A stretch of 64,000 nt of DNA, taken from Cognatundibacterium aquatile. GTDB lineage: Bacteria; Pseudomonadota; Gammaproteobacteria; Burkholderiales; Burkholderiaceae_D. The position numbers were made by a program, and so were the translations under genes. The notes beneath the pieces were generated by a model, which was given only the letters and a program-made list of their open reading frames with translations, had not been told where the DNA came from and did not search any database. Of this stretch, positions 17,676 through 26,508 are shown in pieces. Numbering within the stretch: position 1 is the first letter of the stretch; each line of letters starts with the position of its first letter. The DNA is taken from assembly GCF_014699135.1 (NCBI RefSeq), contig NZ_JACOFT010000001.1, forward strand, positions 248,001 through 312,000, read 5' to 3'.

Positions 17676-18944
17676 TCACAAAACCAAAATTACTCTGAAA
17701 TCATTGACATTCGTGCGTGTCGGCCCGCTGACGATCAAATCTCCCAGAGCCGAAAAATAGCCATAGCCATCATTATTTTCCAGCATGTGTTTTGGCGATA
17801 AATTGAGTGCCATTGCCCTTTGCGCAGATGCAGGTTCGTAGTAGGCGCCGGCATTATCTTCAGAGCCATCGATGCCATCAGTGTCGCAGGCCAGTGCGTA
17901 AATATTCGGACAGCCATTGAGTGCAACGGCCAGACTAAGTAAAAATTCTGCATTGCGGCCACCGCGACCATTACCGCGTACGGTTACCGTGGTTTCACCA
18001 CCGGACAAAATGACGCAAGGCTTGGGGAATGGCTGGCTTTTACGGGTGACCTGCAATGCCAGCGCCGCATGCATGAGGCCGATATCACGCGCCTCGCCTT
18101 CGATGCCATCCGATAAGATATGCGCTGCGATGCCCATAGTTCTGGCCTGATACGCCGCGGCATCCAGCGCATGCTGGGCAGTAGCGATGATGTGGTGTTC
18201 GTGGCGGGCGAAGCGCGGGTCGCTGGATTTCGGTGTTTCTCCCTGCCCGGACTGCAGATGGGTTTTGATATTGTCAGGAATCGCAATCGCGTATTTGCGC
18301 AAAATAGCGAGTGCGTCGCCGCAGGTGGTGTCATCCGGCAGCGTCGGGCCACTGGCGATAATACTGGCGTCATCACCTGGCACATCTGAAATCATCAGGG
18401 TGATCACTCTTGCCGGTGCACAGGCTAATCCTAATCTGCCGCCTTTGATTGCCGACAAATGTTTGCGTACGCAATTCATTTCGCTGATGGCGGCACCGCT
18501 TTTCAACAACGCTTTGTTGATCGCTTGTTTTTGTTCCAGTGTGATGCCTTCTGCAGGCAAGGCCAGTAAAGCAGAGCCACCGCCGGAAATCAGGCACAGC
18601 ACCAGATCGTCTTTTGTTAAACCCTGCACCATTTGCAAAATCCGCGCGGCTGCTTGCTGCCCGGCGATATCAGGGACGGGATGTGCGGCTTCGATGACCT
18701 CAATTTTCTCGCACGCTACACCGTGACCATAACGCGTCACGACCAGCCCCGATAATTCGCCTTTCCAGTGTTGTTCAACCGTGTGTGCCATCGCTGCCGC
18801 GCCTTTGCCTGCGCCGATCACGATGGTGCGGCCATGCCGTGGTGGTTCCGGCAAAAAAGCAGGCAGACATTTTTCTGCACTGACGGCATCGACCGCTGCC
18901 TGATACAGGGAATTCAGAAATTCGCGTGGAGATGAGATGGGCAT
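17676..18944 (-). CDS. ttuD: Glycerate 2-kinase / hydroxypyruvate reductase (MOFRL family)
   Basis: 422 residues with an N-terminal DUF4147 domain (TIVIGAGKGAAAMAHTVEQHW; CLISGGGSALLALP) and a C-terminal MOFRL domain (CVILSGGETTVTVRGNGRGGRNAEFLLSLA; DTDGIDG). Such proteins phosphorylate glycerate to 2-phosphoglycerate; older annotations call them hydroxypyruvate reductase. I chose ATG 18944 (MPISSPREFLNSLYQAAVDA). In ureide-degrading bacteria this step channels glyoxylate-derived glycerate into central metabolism, which fits the purine cluster here; that link is inference. Confidence 0.88.
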   Translation of the reverse strand: MPISSPREFLNSLYQAAVDAVSAEKCLPAFLPEPPRHGRTIVIGAGKGAAAMAHTVEQHWKGELSGLVVTRYGHGVACEKIEVIEAAHPVPDIAGQQAAARILQMVQGLTKDDLVLCLISGGGSALLALPAEGITLEQKQAINKALLKSGAAISEMNCVRKHLSAIKGGRLGLACAPARVITLMISDVPGDDASIIASGPTLPDDTTCGDALAILRKYAIAIPDNIKTHLQSGQGETPKSSDPRFARHEHHIIATAQHALDAAAYQARTMGIAAHILSDGIEGEARDIGLMHAALALQVTRKSQPFPKPCVILSGGETTVTVRGNGRGGRNAEFLLSLAVALNGCPNIYALACDTDGIDGSEDNAGAYYEPASAQRAMALNLSPKHMLENNDGYGYFSALGDLIVSGPTRTNVNDFRVILVL

Positions 18945-19050
18945 AGTGTTGAGTAGTAAGATGGCGGTTCGACGACAACAGCACTTCGGATTACAACTAG
19001 CAAGTGCCACTGAACAAAATACATAAAACAGAAAAATCATCATAAACGAT

Positions 19051-20229
19051 ATGGCTTACGATTTCGGTGAAGTAAATTCAACAATGCAGCAATATGTGGA
19101 CCGTCAGATACTGGCGGGGGTATCAACGGCGGTGCTGGTGGGACGTGATCTGGTGCATGAACACCACACCGGTTGGGCCGACATTGAGAACCAAATTCCC
19201 TTGCGTGGCGATCATTTGTTCCGGGTTTTTTCGAATACCAAGCTGATCACCTCGATGGCGATCATGCTGTTAATCGAGGATGGAAAAATCGCACTCGATG
19301 ATCCACTGGAAAATTATTTGCCTCAGCTAGGTAAGCGTCGCGTGTTGAAGGCTGGCGCGAACAGTCTTGACGATACCGAACCAGCACGTTCATCGATCAC
19401 TATCCGTCATTTACTGAACCACACGTCTGGACTGAGTTACGGACTGCTGGATCACGGCAGCCTGATGTACAAAGCCTATAACGAACGTAAAGTGTTGAAT
19501 GCTTTCCAGACGCTGGCGGAAATGATCGATATTCTGGAGGAATTGCCTCTGAGTTTTCATCCCGGTGAAGCCTGGCAATATTCAATTGCTACTGACGTGT
19601 TGTCGCGTGTGGTCGAGGTTGTCAGTGGCAGAAATTTCGATCAGTTCCTGCGCTTGCGGATACTTAATCCACTGGGAATGGATGACACCGGTTTCTATGT
19701 TCCGGAAAATAAACTGCACAGACTGACCGCTTATTACGGCGGTGCTGATCCTGCAAATGTGTTGCAGCGCGGTTTGCGCCGACTGGATAAATCGCCGTAT
19801 CCCGGTGCGTTTACCAAGCCGGTGCCGCGTTTGTCCGGCGGCGGTGGGCTGGTATCGAGCATGCACGATATGCTGGTGCTGATGCGCAGTTTTATGCCGG
19901 ACGGTGATCATTTACTGAAACCGGAAACCATGCATCTGATGATGCAGAATCAGTTGCCAGCGGGCGCAGGCATAGGTTTTCCGGGTGTCGGTGATGTGCC
20001 GGGCAAGGGTTTTGGATTCGGTGGCGCCGTGACCTTGCTGCCGTCATCCATCGACCCGGTCGGTTCGGAAAGTGAATTTGAATGGGGCGGTATCGCCGGT
20101 ACGCACTGGTGGATCAACCCCCGCCGCAATATTGCGGGAATACTGATGACGCAAAGATTAATGAGTTTCTGGCATCCGTTTTCGTTTGATTTCAAGCGTC
20201 TCGCGTATGCTGCGGTGGGCGTGAAATAA
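19051..20229 (+). CDS. Serine hydrolase, class C beta-lactamase fold (family VIII esterase-like)
   Basis: 392 residues. Catalytic SxxK is SNTK (S61, K64). The second motif, normally YxN, reads YSIA (Y177), so the usual asparagine is absent. HTSGLSYG and the C-terminal GGIAGTHWWINP segment match esterase-type members. There is no signal peptide, so it is cytoplasmic and more likely an esterase or amidase than a penicillin-degrading enzyme. It is divergent from the glycerate kinase gene across a 106-base spacer. Substrate unknown. Confidence 0.88.
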   Translation: MAYDFGEVNSTMQQYVDRQILAGVSTAVLVGRDLVHEHHTGWADIENQIPLRGDHLFRVFSNTKLITSMAIMLLIEDGKIALDDPLENYLPQLGKRRVLKAGANSLDDTEPARSSITIRHLLNHTSGLSYGLLDHGSLMYKAYNERKVLNAFQTLAEMIDILEELPLSFHPGEAWQYSIATDVLSRVVEVVSGRNFDQFLRLRILNPLGMDDTGFYVPENKLHRLTAYYGGADPANVLQRGLRRLDKSPYPGAFTKPVPRLSGGGGLVSSMHDMLVLMRSFMPDGDHLLKPETMHLMMQNQLPAGAGIGFPGVGDVPGKGFGFGGAVTLLPSSIDPVGSESEFEWGGIAGTHWWINPRRNIAGILMTQRLMSFWHPFSFDFKRLAYAAVGVK

Positions 20230-20317
20230 ATAGTTGTTGCACACAGAAAAAGCAATTCATATTGCCGACACATCCAATGATTAGCATGGCCCCAGATTAA
20301 AAATAGTGTGAGGAAAA

Positions 20318-21751
20318 ATGACTACCTGTTCCATTCGTTCTGTATTGTCGTCTGTGTTGCTATTGCCGGTCGCAACTGTTCTGACTTTATCCGCTTGTAG
20401 TACGTCACCCCAACTGTCTGCGCAACAAGATGGCCTGCAACAAGCATGGACTGTGCTTGGTGAACAGGGGCAAGCAGTGGCACGTGTGGTGACCACGGAT
20501 ACGGTTTGTCCGGTGTTGACGCAAGATGGTAAAGCGCAAATGATGACCGCGCGTGCCGACGCCGCGACTATCCCGCAACGCAAGACCGCAAGTAGTGCGA
20601 ACGATTCTAAACCGTCCGCATTTCCGGTGCTGACTTGCGAGGCGGCATTATCACCAACAACCACGTCTGCCAGCGTTGGCGGGCGCAAGTTGCCGTTGCC
20701 GCAGCCTGTCGCAAAAAAAATTGTCGTGATTGGCGATACCGGTTGCCGTCTGAAACTGGCGGATAACTATTTTCAGTCATGTAGCGACAGCGAAAAATGG
20801 GCATTCAGATCGATGGTCGAGGCCGCCGCCAAAACAAAGCCGGATCTGGTGATTCATGTCGGTGATTATCATTACCGCGAGAATGCCTGCCCGGAAGGGA
20901 ATAAAGACTGTGCTGGCAGCCCCTGGGGTTATGGCTGGGATACCTGGAAAGCGGATTTTTTCGATCCGGCACAGGCTTTATTGAAAGCTGCACCGTGGGT
21001 GATGGTGCGTGGCAACCATGAAACCTGCACCCGCGCCGGGCAAGGCTGGTGGCGCTTCCTCGATCCCCGTCCTCTGCAAAGCGGACGTGATTGTAATGCT
21101 GAACGCGACGATGCCAGTGGTGATTACAGTCCGCCTTACGCGGTACCGTTAGGGCGCGTCGGGCAAGAAGCTGCGCAACTGATCGTGTTTGATTCGTCTA
21201 AAGTACCGAATAAAACACTAGGTAAAAATGATGTGCCGTATCAGGTTTACATGGAACAATTCAAGACGGTGAATCAGTTGTCTGACGCAGCCGACTTTAA
21301 TATCTTCATCAATCATCATCCTATTCTTGGTCTGGGTGCGGGAAGGAATAAAGAGGGTGGATTAACGATCTGGCCCGGCAACGCCACCTTGCAGGGAGTG
21401 ATGCATGAGGTTAATTCGACGCGTCTGTTTCCTTCCAAAGTACAGGCAACTCTGGCAGGGCATGTTCATTTGTTCGAGGCGCTGACATTTAACACTGATC
21501 ATCCGGTGCAGTTTGTTTCAGGCAATGGCGGTTCCTCGCTTGATTCGCCGCTGCCAGCAGTTTTACCAGCGGGAACCACACCTTATGCCGCAGCAGAAAT
21601 AGCGCATTTCAGTAATTCCAATGACGTTGGTTTCATGGTGATGGAACGTGAATCGCAATCCTGGAAAATGCAGGCATGGAATAAGAACGGTAAGCTGATG
21701 ACCGAATGCCGTACACAGGGCAAGAAAACCCAGTGCCAATCTTTCCAATAA
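20318..21751 (+). CDS. Lipoprotein metallophosphoesterase
   Basis: 477 residues. Signal peptide with lipobox LSAC (Cys27), then a calcineurin-like phosphoesterase domain with ordered motifs VVIGDTG, VIHVGDYHYR, VRGNHE, FINHHPI and GHVH. These carry the metal-binding Asp/Asn/His residues. It is probably anchored in the envelope and releases phosphate from an extracellular ester. The nearby TonB receptor, porin and PstS-like protein, together with a Pho-box-like site after this gene, suggest a role in phosphate scavenging. Confidence 0.88.
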   Translation: MTTCSIRSVLSSVLLLPVATVLTLSACSTSPQLSAQQDGLQQAWTVLGEQGQAVARVVTTDTVCPVLTQDGKAQMMTARADAATIPQRKTASSANDSKPSAFPVLTCEAALSPTTTSASVGGRKLPLPQPVAKKIVVIGDTGCRLKLADNYFQSCSDSEKWAFRSMVEAAAKTKPDLVIHVGDYHYRENACPEGNKDCAGSPWGYGWDTWKADFFDPAQALLKAAPWVMVRGNHETCTRAGQGWWRFLDPRPLQSGRDCNAERDDASGDYSPPYAVPLGRVGQEAAQLIVFDSSKVPNKTLGKNDVPYQVYMEQFKTVNQLSDAADFNIFINHHPILGLGAGRNKEGGLTIWPGNATLQGVMHEVNSTRLFPSKVQATLAGHVHLFEALTFNTDHPVQFVSGNGGSSLDSPLPAVLPAGTTPYAAAEIAHFSNSNDVGFMVMERESQSWKMQAWNKNGKLMTECRTQGKKTQCQSFQ

Positions 21752-21777
21752 CACCACCGTTCAGCGCATCGGGAAAA

Positions 21778-21830
21778 GACGGTATCAATAAAAACGGAAT
21801 ATAAAATGGAATATAAAGCCTGATACCGTC
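21778..21830. other. Long-armed stem-loop after the phosphoesterase gene
   Basis: Perfect 10-bp inverted repeat GACGGTATCA/TGATACCGTC with a 33-base loop. The loop contains GGAATATAAA twice in tandem. There is no T-run after the right arm, so it is not a classical terminator. It could be a 3' stability structure or a regulator site upstream of the TonB receptor gene. Confidence 0.5.
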
Positions 21831-21841
21831 ATTCTGTTGTC

Positions 21842-21896
21842 ATGTCATCTGACTGTCAGCTAAATTCATCCTGACGTCATACCGCCTGCCTAGACT
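21842..21896 (+). promoter_or_regulatory. Pho-box-like promoter for TonB receptor
   Basis: Four TCAT-type 7-mers (ATGTCAT 21842, CTGTCAG 21853, AATTCAT 21863, ACGTCAT 21874) are spaced 11, 10 and 11 bases apart, resembling tandem PhoB sites (consensus CTGTCAT every 11 bp). A -10-like TAGACT (21891-21896) begins 10 bases after the last repeat, the spacing found in PhoB-activated promoters that lack a -35. Two of the four units are weak. Confidence 0.5.
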
Positions 21897-21934
21897 TGTG
21901 AGTTTTCTACCCACCAAGTTCAATGGAAGGCAAG

Positions 21935-24190
21935 ATGATGTCCCGGAAATCGCAACAAATTAAGCAGCAATCCCAGCAGCAATCCCGACCACAATTGACA
22001 CGCAAACGGATGTCAGCCCAGGTCGTGTTCGCCATCACGCTGATGGTTGCGCACCACGCTCAGGCGCAGTCAATGACAAAGACTGACAGCAGTGTTGAAT
22101 CTGATTCAGCGCTGGACGCGGAAGCGATCAAATCAAGGGTTGTGATCAGTGGTTCGAGTGTCGGCAATCGTGCTCCGGTACAAAGCTCACTGAAAGCGAC
22201 GCAGCCACAATCAATTATCACTGCGACGTTTATTGAACAGTCGGTGACTGATCTGGCTGATTTCAATACCGTTGCGCGGATTGCGCCGAGTGTGGGTTCC
22301 GGCGTGTCTGCCAATGGCCCTGGTCTTGCCGAATCCAAAGTCACGTTACGTGGTTTTCAGGATGGTGAATACAACATGACGTATGACGGTATCCCTTTTG
22401 GTGATACGAATAATCCTACGCATCATTCCACGTCTTATTTCCCGGCACGCATCATCGGCGGCATGGTGATCGAGCGCGGCCCGGGCAATGCCAGCAATCT
22501 GGGGCAAGCCACTTTCGGCGGTTCTATTAATTTGTTCTCTAAAGAATTGTCGGCGGATTTTAATTTCACACCGTATTCAACATTTGGCTCTTGGAACACC
22601 CGCATGTATGGTGCGCAGATCGACAGCGGGATGTTGTCGAACTTTGGCAATGCACAGATGATGTTCAATGCTTCACGTCTGACATCCGACGGTTACCTGA
22701 CTTACAGCAGCGTCACCGAAGACAATTACCAGTTCAAATTCCAGCGCAATCTTGCTCAGGATACCGTGCTGACTGTGTTTTCCACCTATAACAAGATCAA
22801 CAGCTATGTCCCGGATAAAGGCGGTGTGACTTTGAATCAGGTGGCCCAGTTCGGTAAAAACTACGCCCTGAACAACGATCCGACGAGCCAGAATTATTAC
22901 GGCTATAACTTCAACTACAAAACGACGGATTTTGACTATATCCGTCTGCAATCGAAGTTAGCTGGCTGGAATATCGACAATACGCTCTATACCTATTCGT
23001 ACAATAACGATACTTATTCTGGTCAGGATGCCAGTGGTGCAACAGCGAATGGCACCAAAGCCGGTGCTGCCGGTAATAAGAATGTTCCGGGTTATAACAA
23101 GCTCAATGCGTATCGTGTCAACGGCGATATTTTCAAGGTCACCAATCAATTTGATGCTGGTTTATTGCGTGCCGGTGTCTGGCTGGAAAGTTCAAATACC
23201 AACCGTCATACCTATGATCTCGACTGGACCTTAGGGGTGCCGAATCCTAAAGAATCAACTGCACCGAAAAGCGTGTCTTACGAACAGCGTTCTTCGTGGA
23301 AGCAGTATCAGCCCTTTGTTGAATTTGAATGGAATGCCGCACCAGATTTAACGATCACACCGGGTGTGAAATACATGCATTTCAAACGCGAAATTGATGC
23401 CTCTGTGAATCAGGGCACGCGTATCGCGACGAATGCTGAACAGACCTACACATCGACGTTGCCATTCCTGACCGCGAATTACAGTGTGAATAAAGAATGG
23501 TCTGCGTATGCGCAGATTGCCAAAGGTTTTCTGGTGCCTGATCTGTCCATGTTTTATGTGAATAACCCGAATCTGAGCACGCCGAAAGCACAGACATCAA
23601 CGAATTATCAGCTGGGTACTGTGCATCAGTCGCGTAACCTGACGCTGGATGCCGACATTTACTACATCGACTTTGATAATAAGATTGCGTCCACCGGCAG
23701 TGGCAACGATCTGGTGTATTACAACCAGGGCGGTGTTGTCTATAAAGGTATTGAGGCGGCTGCCACGTATTACATCGGTAGTGGCTTCTCGGTGCATGCC
23801 AATGCCTCTCTCAACAGTGCAAAAGCCAAAGACACGGGTCTGCAAGTAGCGAAAGCGCCAGAGAGCACCAGTGCGTTTGGTCTTTTGTACAAAGCGAACG
23901 GTTTGTATGGTTCGCTGATCGCTAAAAATGTCGGCACGCAATATGCAAAAGACGGCGAGCCAGCTGCTTACAAAATACCGTCTTACCTGACGACCGATCT
24001 GACGATAGGTTATCGCTGGAAAGCCGTTGGCTCATTGGTCAAAAACGTCAAGGCGCAGTTAGGAATCAATAATCTGTTTGATCAACAGGATGTGACTGCT
24101 GTCTCAGCCAATAGCAAAGGCGTCGCTTTCGATCAATATACTTTCCAGCCTGCACGCAGCTGGAGCTTGTCTGTCAGCGCTGATTTCTGA
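21935..24190 (+). CDS. TonB-dependent outer-membrane receptor
   Basis: About 751 residues: a long N-terminal signal region (cleavage near HHAQA-QS), a plug domain (SSLKATQPQSIITATFIEQSVTDLADF; GPGNASNLGQATFGGSINLF) and a 22-strand-type barrel ending in the aromatic terminal SLSVSADF. I prefer ATG 21935 or 21938, because GGAAGG at 21925-21930 is correctly spaced for them; an ATG at 21923 precedes it. The ligand is unknown. The Pho-box-like promoter suggests induction on phosphate limitation, so the ligand may be a phosphate-containing compound; that is inference. Confidence 0.93.
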   Translation: MMSRKSQQIKQQSQQQSRPQLTRKRMSAQVVFAITLMVAHHAQAQSMTKTDSSVESDSALDAEAIKSRVVISGSSVGNRAPVQSSLKATQPQSIITATFIEQSVTDLADFNTVARIAPSVGSGVSANGPGLAESKVTLRGFQDGEYNMTYDGIPFGDTNNPTHHSTSYFPARIIGGMVIERGPGNASNLGQATFGGSINLFSKELSADFNFTPYSTFGSWNTRMYGAQIDSGMLSNFGNAQMMFNASRLTSDGYLTYSSVTEDNYQFKFQRNLAQDTVLTVFSTYNKINSYVPDKGGVTLNQVAQFGKNYALNNDPTSQNYYGYNFNYKTTDFDYIRLQSKLAGWNIDNTLYTYSYNNDTYSGQDASGATANGTKAGAAGNKNVPGYNKLNAYRVNGDIFKVTNQFDAGLLRAGVWLESSNTNRHTYDLDWTLGVPNPKESTAPKSVSYEQRSSWKQYQPFVEFEWNAAPDLTITPGVKYMHFKREIDASVNQGTRIATNAEQTYTSTLPFLTANYSVNKEWSAYAQIAKGFLVPDLSMFYVNNPNLSTPKAQTSTNYQLGTVHQSRNLTLDADIYYIDFDNKIASTGSGNDLVYYNQGGVVYKGIEAAATYYIGSGFSVHANASLNSAKAKDTGLQVAKAPESTSAFGLLYKANGLYGSLIAKNVGTQYAKDGEPAAYKIPSYLTTDLTIGYRWKAVGSLVKNVKAQLGINNLFDQQDVTAVSANSKGVAFDQYTFQPARSWSLSVSADF

Positions 24191-24500
24191 TCCACATCCC
24201 ATCCGCATTAAATATTGGTAAATCCGTGGTTTATTTCCTCTTTTTTTGTGTAGAGAATAAGCAACGGATTTGTAAAAAATCGTCAAATAGGCATATCGTT
24301 CTGATCGGTTTTTCTGATCTCGGAGTATCCCGGTCAAGTAATCTGAACAGTGCCCCACCATAGGAAGAAAACCTACACTGTCGATTGTTTTTGGCAATAA
24401 TTGCACGAAATAAGTACAATTATTGCTTAATTTATATCATTTTTGCTTCTTTGAGGAAACAATTTTGAAGGCTAAAATTAACTTATTAAGAGGAGGAAAT
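24191..24500. other. Intergenic region before the porin gene, with operator-like inverted repeat
   Basis: 310 bases without a supported gene. The clearest signal is a 10-bp perfect inverted repeat GCAATAATTG/CAATTATTGC (24394-24426, 13-base spacer) 75 bases before the porin start. It is followed by an AT-rich stretch where the promoter probably lies. Confidence 0.45.
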
Positions 24501-25691
24501 ATGAAATTAAAAACTTTAACGGCCTTAACGGCAATGTCGCTCGCAGCATCCGCTGTCTGGGCTGACGACAGTTCTAATGTGACGATCAGCGGCTTTGGTA
24601 CTGCGGCTCTGACACGCACTAATACGTCGGATGCAGAATTTGCGCGCCCGAATCAATTAGCCGGTGTGACAACAGGCGCAAAAACAGGCGTGGATTCCAA
24701 TTTCGGGATTCAGGTGACTGCAAAAGCTACTGACTGGTTGTCTTTTACTGGCCAGGGGCTGGTACGTAAAAACGTCACTGATAATTTTGGCGCAGAGCTG
24801 GCATGGGCATTTGCCAAAGCCAAAGTGAACGATCAGTTAAGCGTGCGCGTTGGCCGCATGGGCTTGCCTGTGTACATGATTTCTGATTATCGCAATGTTG
24901 GCTATGCCAACACGATGTTGCGTCCACCAGTCGAGATGTACACCCAGGTTTTGCTGGAAAGCATTGATGGTGTCGATGCGACTTATCAGACCGCCGTTGG
25001 TGAAACTAACATTTCTTCGCAACTGGCCTACGGTGTGACAGAGAATGAAAGCCCGGGCTACAAAGCGAAATTTAAAAAACTCTCCAGCTTCAACGTGACA
25101 TTGGAAAACGGCCCGTTCACGGTGCGTTTTGGTCGTGTTGATACCAACGTGTCTGTTGATAATTCTGTCAACCTGAACACACTGGTCAGCGGCCTGAATA
25201 AATATGGCTACACCAGTGCCGCGAATGCGATTGCGGTGCAGGACACTAAAGCTTCGTTTACTTCTCTGGGCTTAGGCGTAGATTGGAAAAACGTCGTGGT
25301 GCAGGCGGAATACGGTAAGCGTAAATCCGGTAGTCTGGCTGTTGCTGACACGACTTCGTGGTACACCATGTTTGGTTACCGTACAGGCAGTTTCCTGCCG
25401 TATTTTGTGCATGCTTCTGCAAAACAGGATAGCGCCAGAACGGTTGCCGGAACACCGACATCCGGTCCTTTGCTGGCTTACACAGCAGGTGCCAATGCAC
25501 TGGCTTCAGCTTCTCCGATTCAGACCAGCAATAGCATAGGCGTACGCTGGGATTTCCATAAATCGGCTGCATTAAAAGTGCAATTTGATCGCATGTCTCC
25601 AGATAACGGCAATGGCGTATTTATCAACGCCAAACCTGGCTTTAAAGGCCCGGTAAATGTGTTTGCTGCTGCGGTTGATTTTGTATTCTGA
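24501..25691 (+). CDS. Outer-membrane porin-like protein
   Basis: 396 residues. Signal peptide MKLKTLTALTAMSLAASAVWA, then a beta-barrel with alternating polar/aromatic pattern (NVTISGFGTAALTRTN; LSVRVGRMGLPVYMISDYRNVGY) and terminal AAAVDFVF with C-terminal Phe. A strong Shine-Dalgarno (AGGAGGAAAT) directly before ATG 24501 fixes the start; the frame is open upstream to 24423 but without signal-peptide features. The next gene is translationally close (10 bases). Likely an outer-membrane channel for the same substrate as the PstS-like protein. Confidence 0.88.
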   Translation: MKLKTLTALTAMSLAASAVWADDSSNVTISGFGTAALTRTNTSDAEFARPNQLAGVTTGAKTGVDSNFGIQVTAKATDWLSFTGQGLVRKNVTDNFGAELAWAFAKAKVNDQLSVRVGRMGLPVYMISDYRNVGYANTMLRPPVEMYTQVLLESIDGVDATYQTAVGETNISSQLAYGVTENESPGYKAKFKKLSSFNVTLENGPFTVRFGRVDTNVSVDNSVNLNTLVSGLNKYGYTSAANAIAVQDTKASFTSLGLGVDWKNVVVQAEYGKRKSGSLAVADTTSWYTMFGYRTGSFLPYFVHASAKQDSARTVAGTPTSGPLLAYTAGANALASASPIQTSNSIGVRWDFHKSAALKVQFDRMSPDNGNGVFINAKPGFKGPVNVFAAAVDFVF

Positions 25692-25701
25692 GGAGATGGC
25701 G

Positions 25702-26115
25702 ATGACAACATTTTTGAAAAAAGTCATGCTCGCCGCAGCGTTTTCCTCTGTTGCAGCGAGTGCGAGTGCCTCCGATATCGTCGTGATCGTGAATCCTGCG
25801 AACCCGGCGACTGCGATGACGGCAGCACAGGCATCACAGTTCTTTCTGGGAAAGTCACCTATGTTTACGCCGGTTGATCTGCCAGAAAATTCACCGGTAC
25901 GTGCTGAATTTTATAAAAAAGTAGCCGGTAAAGATTTATCTGAAGTGAAATCGATTTGGTCTAAGCTGGTGTTTACGGGTAAGGCCGCTGCACCAAAAGA
26001 GTACCAGTCTGCTGCTGAAGTGAAAAAAGCGATTGCGGCAAATCCTACCGGAATTGGCTATATCGAAAAATCGGCGGTCGATTCCACGGTCAAGGTTATT
26101 ACTACCTTGCAATAA
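25702..26115 (+). CDS. Small PstS-like periplasmic phosphate-binding protein
   Basis: 137 residues with a signal peptide (MTTFLKKVMLAAAFSSVAASASA) and a truncated periplasmic-binding-protein domain (DIVVIVNPANPATAMTAAQASQFFLGK; FYKKVAGKDLSEVKSIWSKLVF; NPTGIGYI), as in short PstS-like proteins. There are no ABC permease genes beside it. AGGAG at 25691-25695 favours ATG 25702 over ATG 25696. It lies right after the porin, so the two may hand over phosphate or a related anion in the periplasm. Confidence 0.85.
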   Translation: MTTFLKKVMLAAAFSSVAASASASDIVVIVNPANPATAMTAAQASQFFLGKSPMFTPVDLPENSPVRAEFYKKVAGKDLSEVKSIWSKLVFTGKAAAPKEYQSAAEVKKAIAANPTGIGYIEKSAVDSTVKVITTLQ

Positions 26116-26133
26116 TCGTCGTCTGAACTGAAA

Positions 26134-26175
26134 AAGGGGAAAAGCATAGTTGCTTTTCCCCTTTTGCTTTTTTAG
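26134..26175 (+). terminator. Rho-independent terminator after the PstS-like gene
   Basis: A 15-bp perfect stem with a 4-base loop (26149-26152) followed by GC and a T-run. It ends the porin-pstS-like transcript. Confidence 0.93.
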
Positions 26176-26508
26176 TCGCTAACAGTTAGTCTCTTTTCTG
26201 TGTGTTGAAAAAGCGCTGGAGCGTATCGCGTTCTTTTTATTCCGTCGCTATTTCTTCCAAATTCCACACAAAGTCTTTTCAATATTTGTCGCAATTTTGA
26301 TGTCTGATCCTGTTCCGGAGCTTCACATGAAATTGTCCCGCAACACAAATATGTTCCACCGATGTGCCAGGCGAAAAGCTGTGTTTTTCGTCTGCCGTTC
26401 ATCTGCCGTTGCCGCATCTGACCTGCATTTTCCGTTGTACTGATTCATCGCAGCAGATGCATTCCGCATTTGCTGCGTGCCATATCAACATTACTTCCGG
26501 AGTAAGCT
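26176..26508. other. Intergenic region upstream of chemoreceptor
   Basis: 333 bases with no supported gene; an open frame on the minus strand (26172-26417) has no start signal or protein-like composition. I saw no convincing sigma-28 flagellar promoter. It should hold the chemoreceptor promoter. Confidence 0.35.

Noticed and set aside
24104..24406. 100-codon minus-strand open frame between TonB receptor and porin
   Set aside because: Overlaps the end of the receptor gene and has no recognisable features.
26172..26417. 81-codon minus-strand open frame upstream of the chemoreceptor
   Set aside because: Starts without a Shine-Dalgarno and overlaps the terminator of the PstS-like gene.
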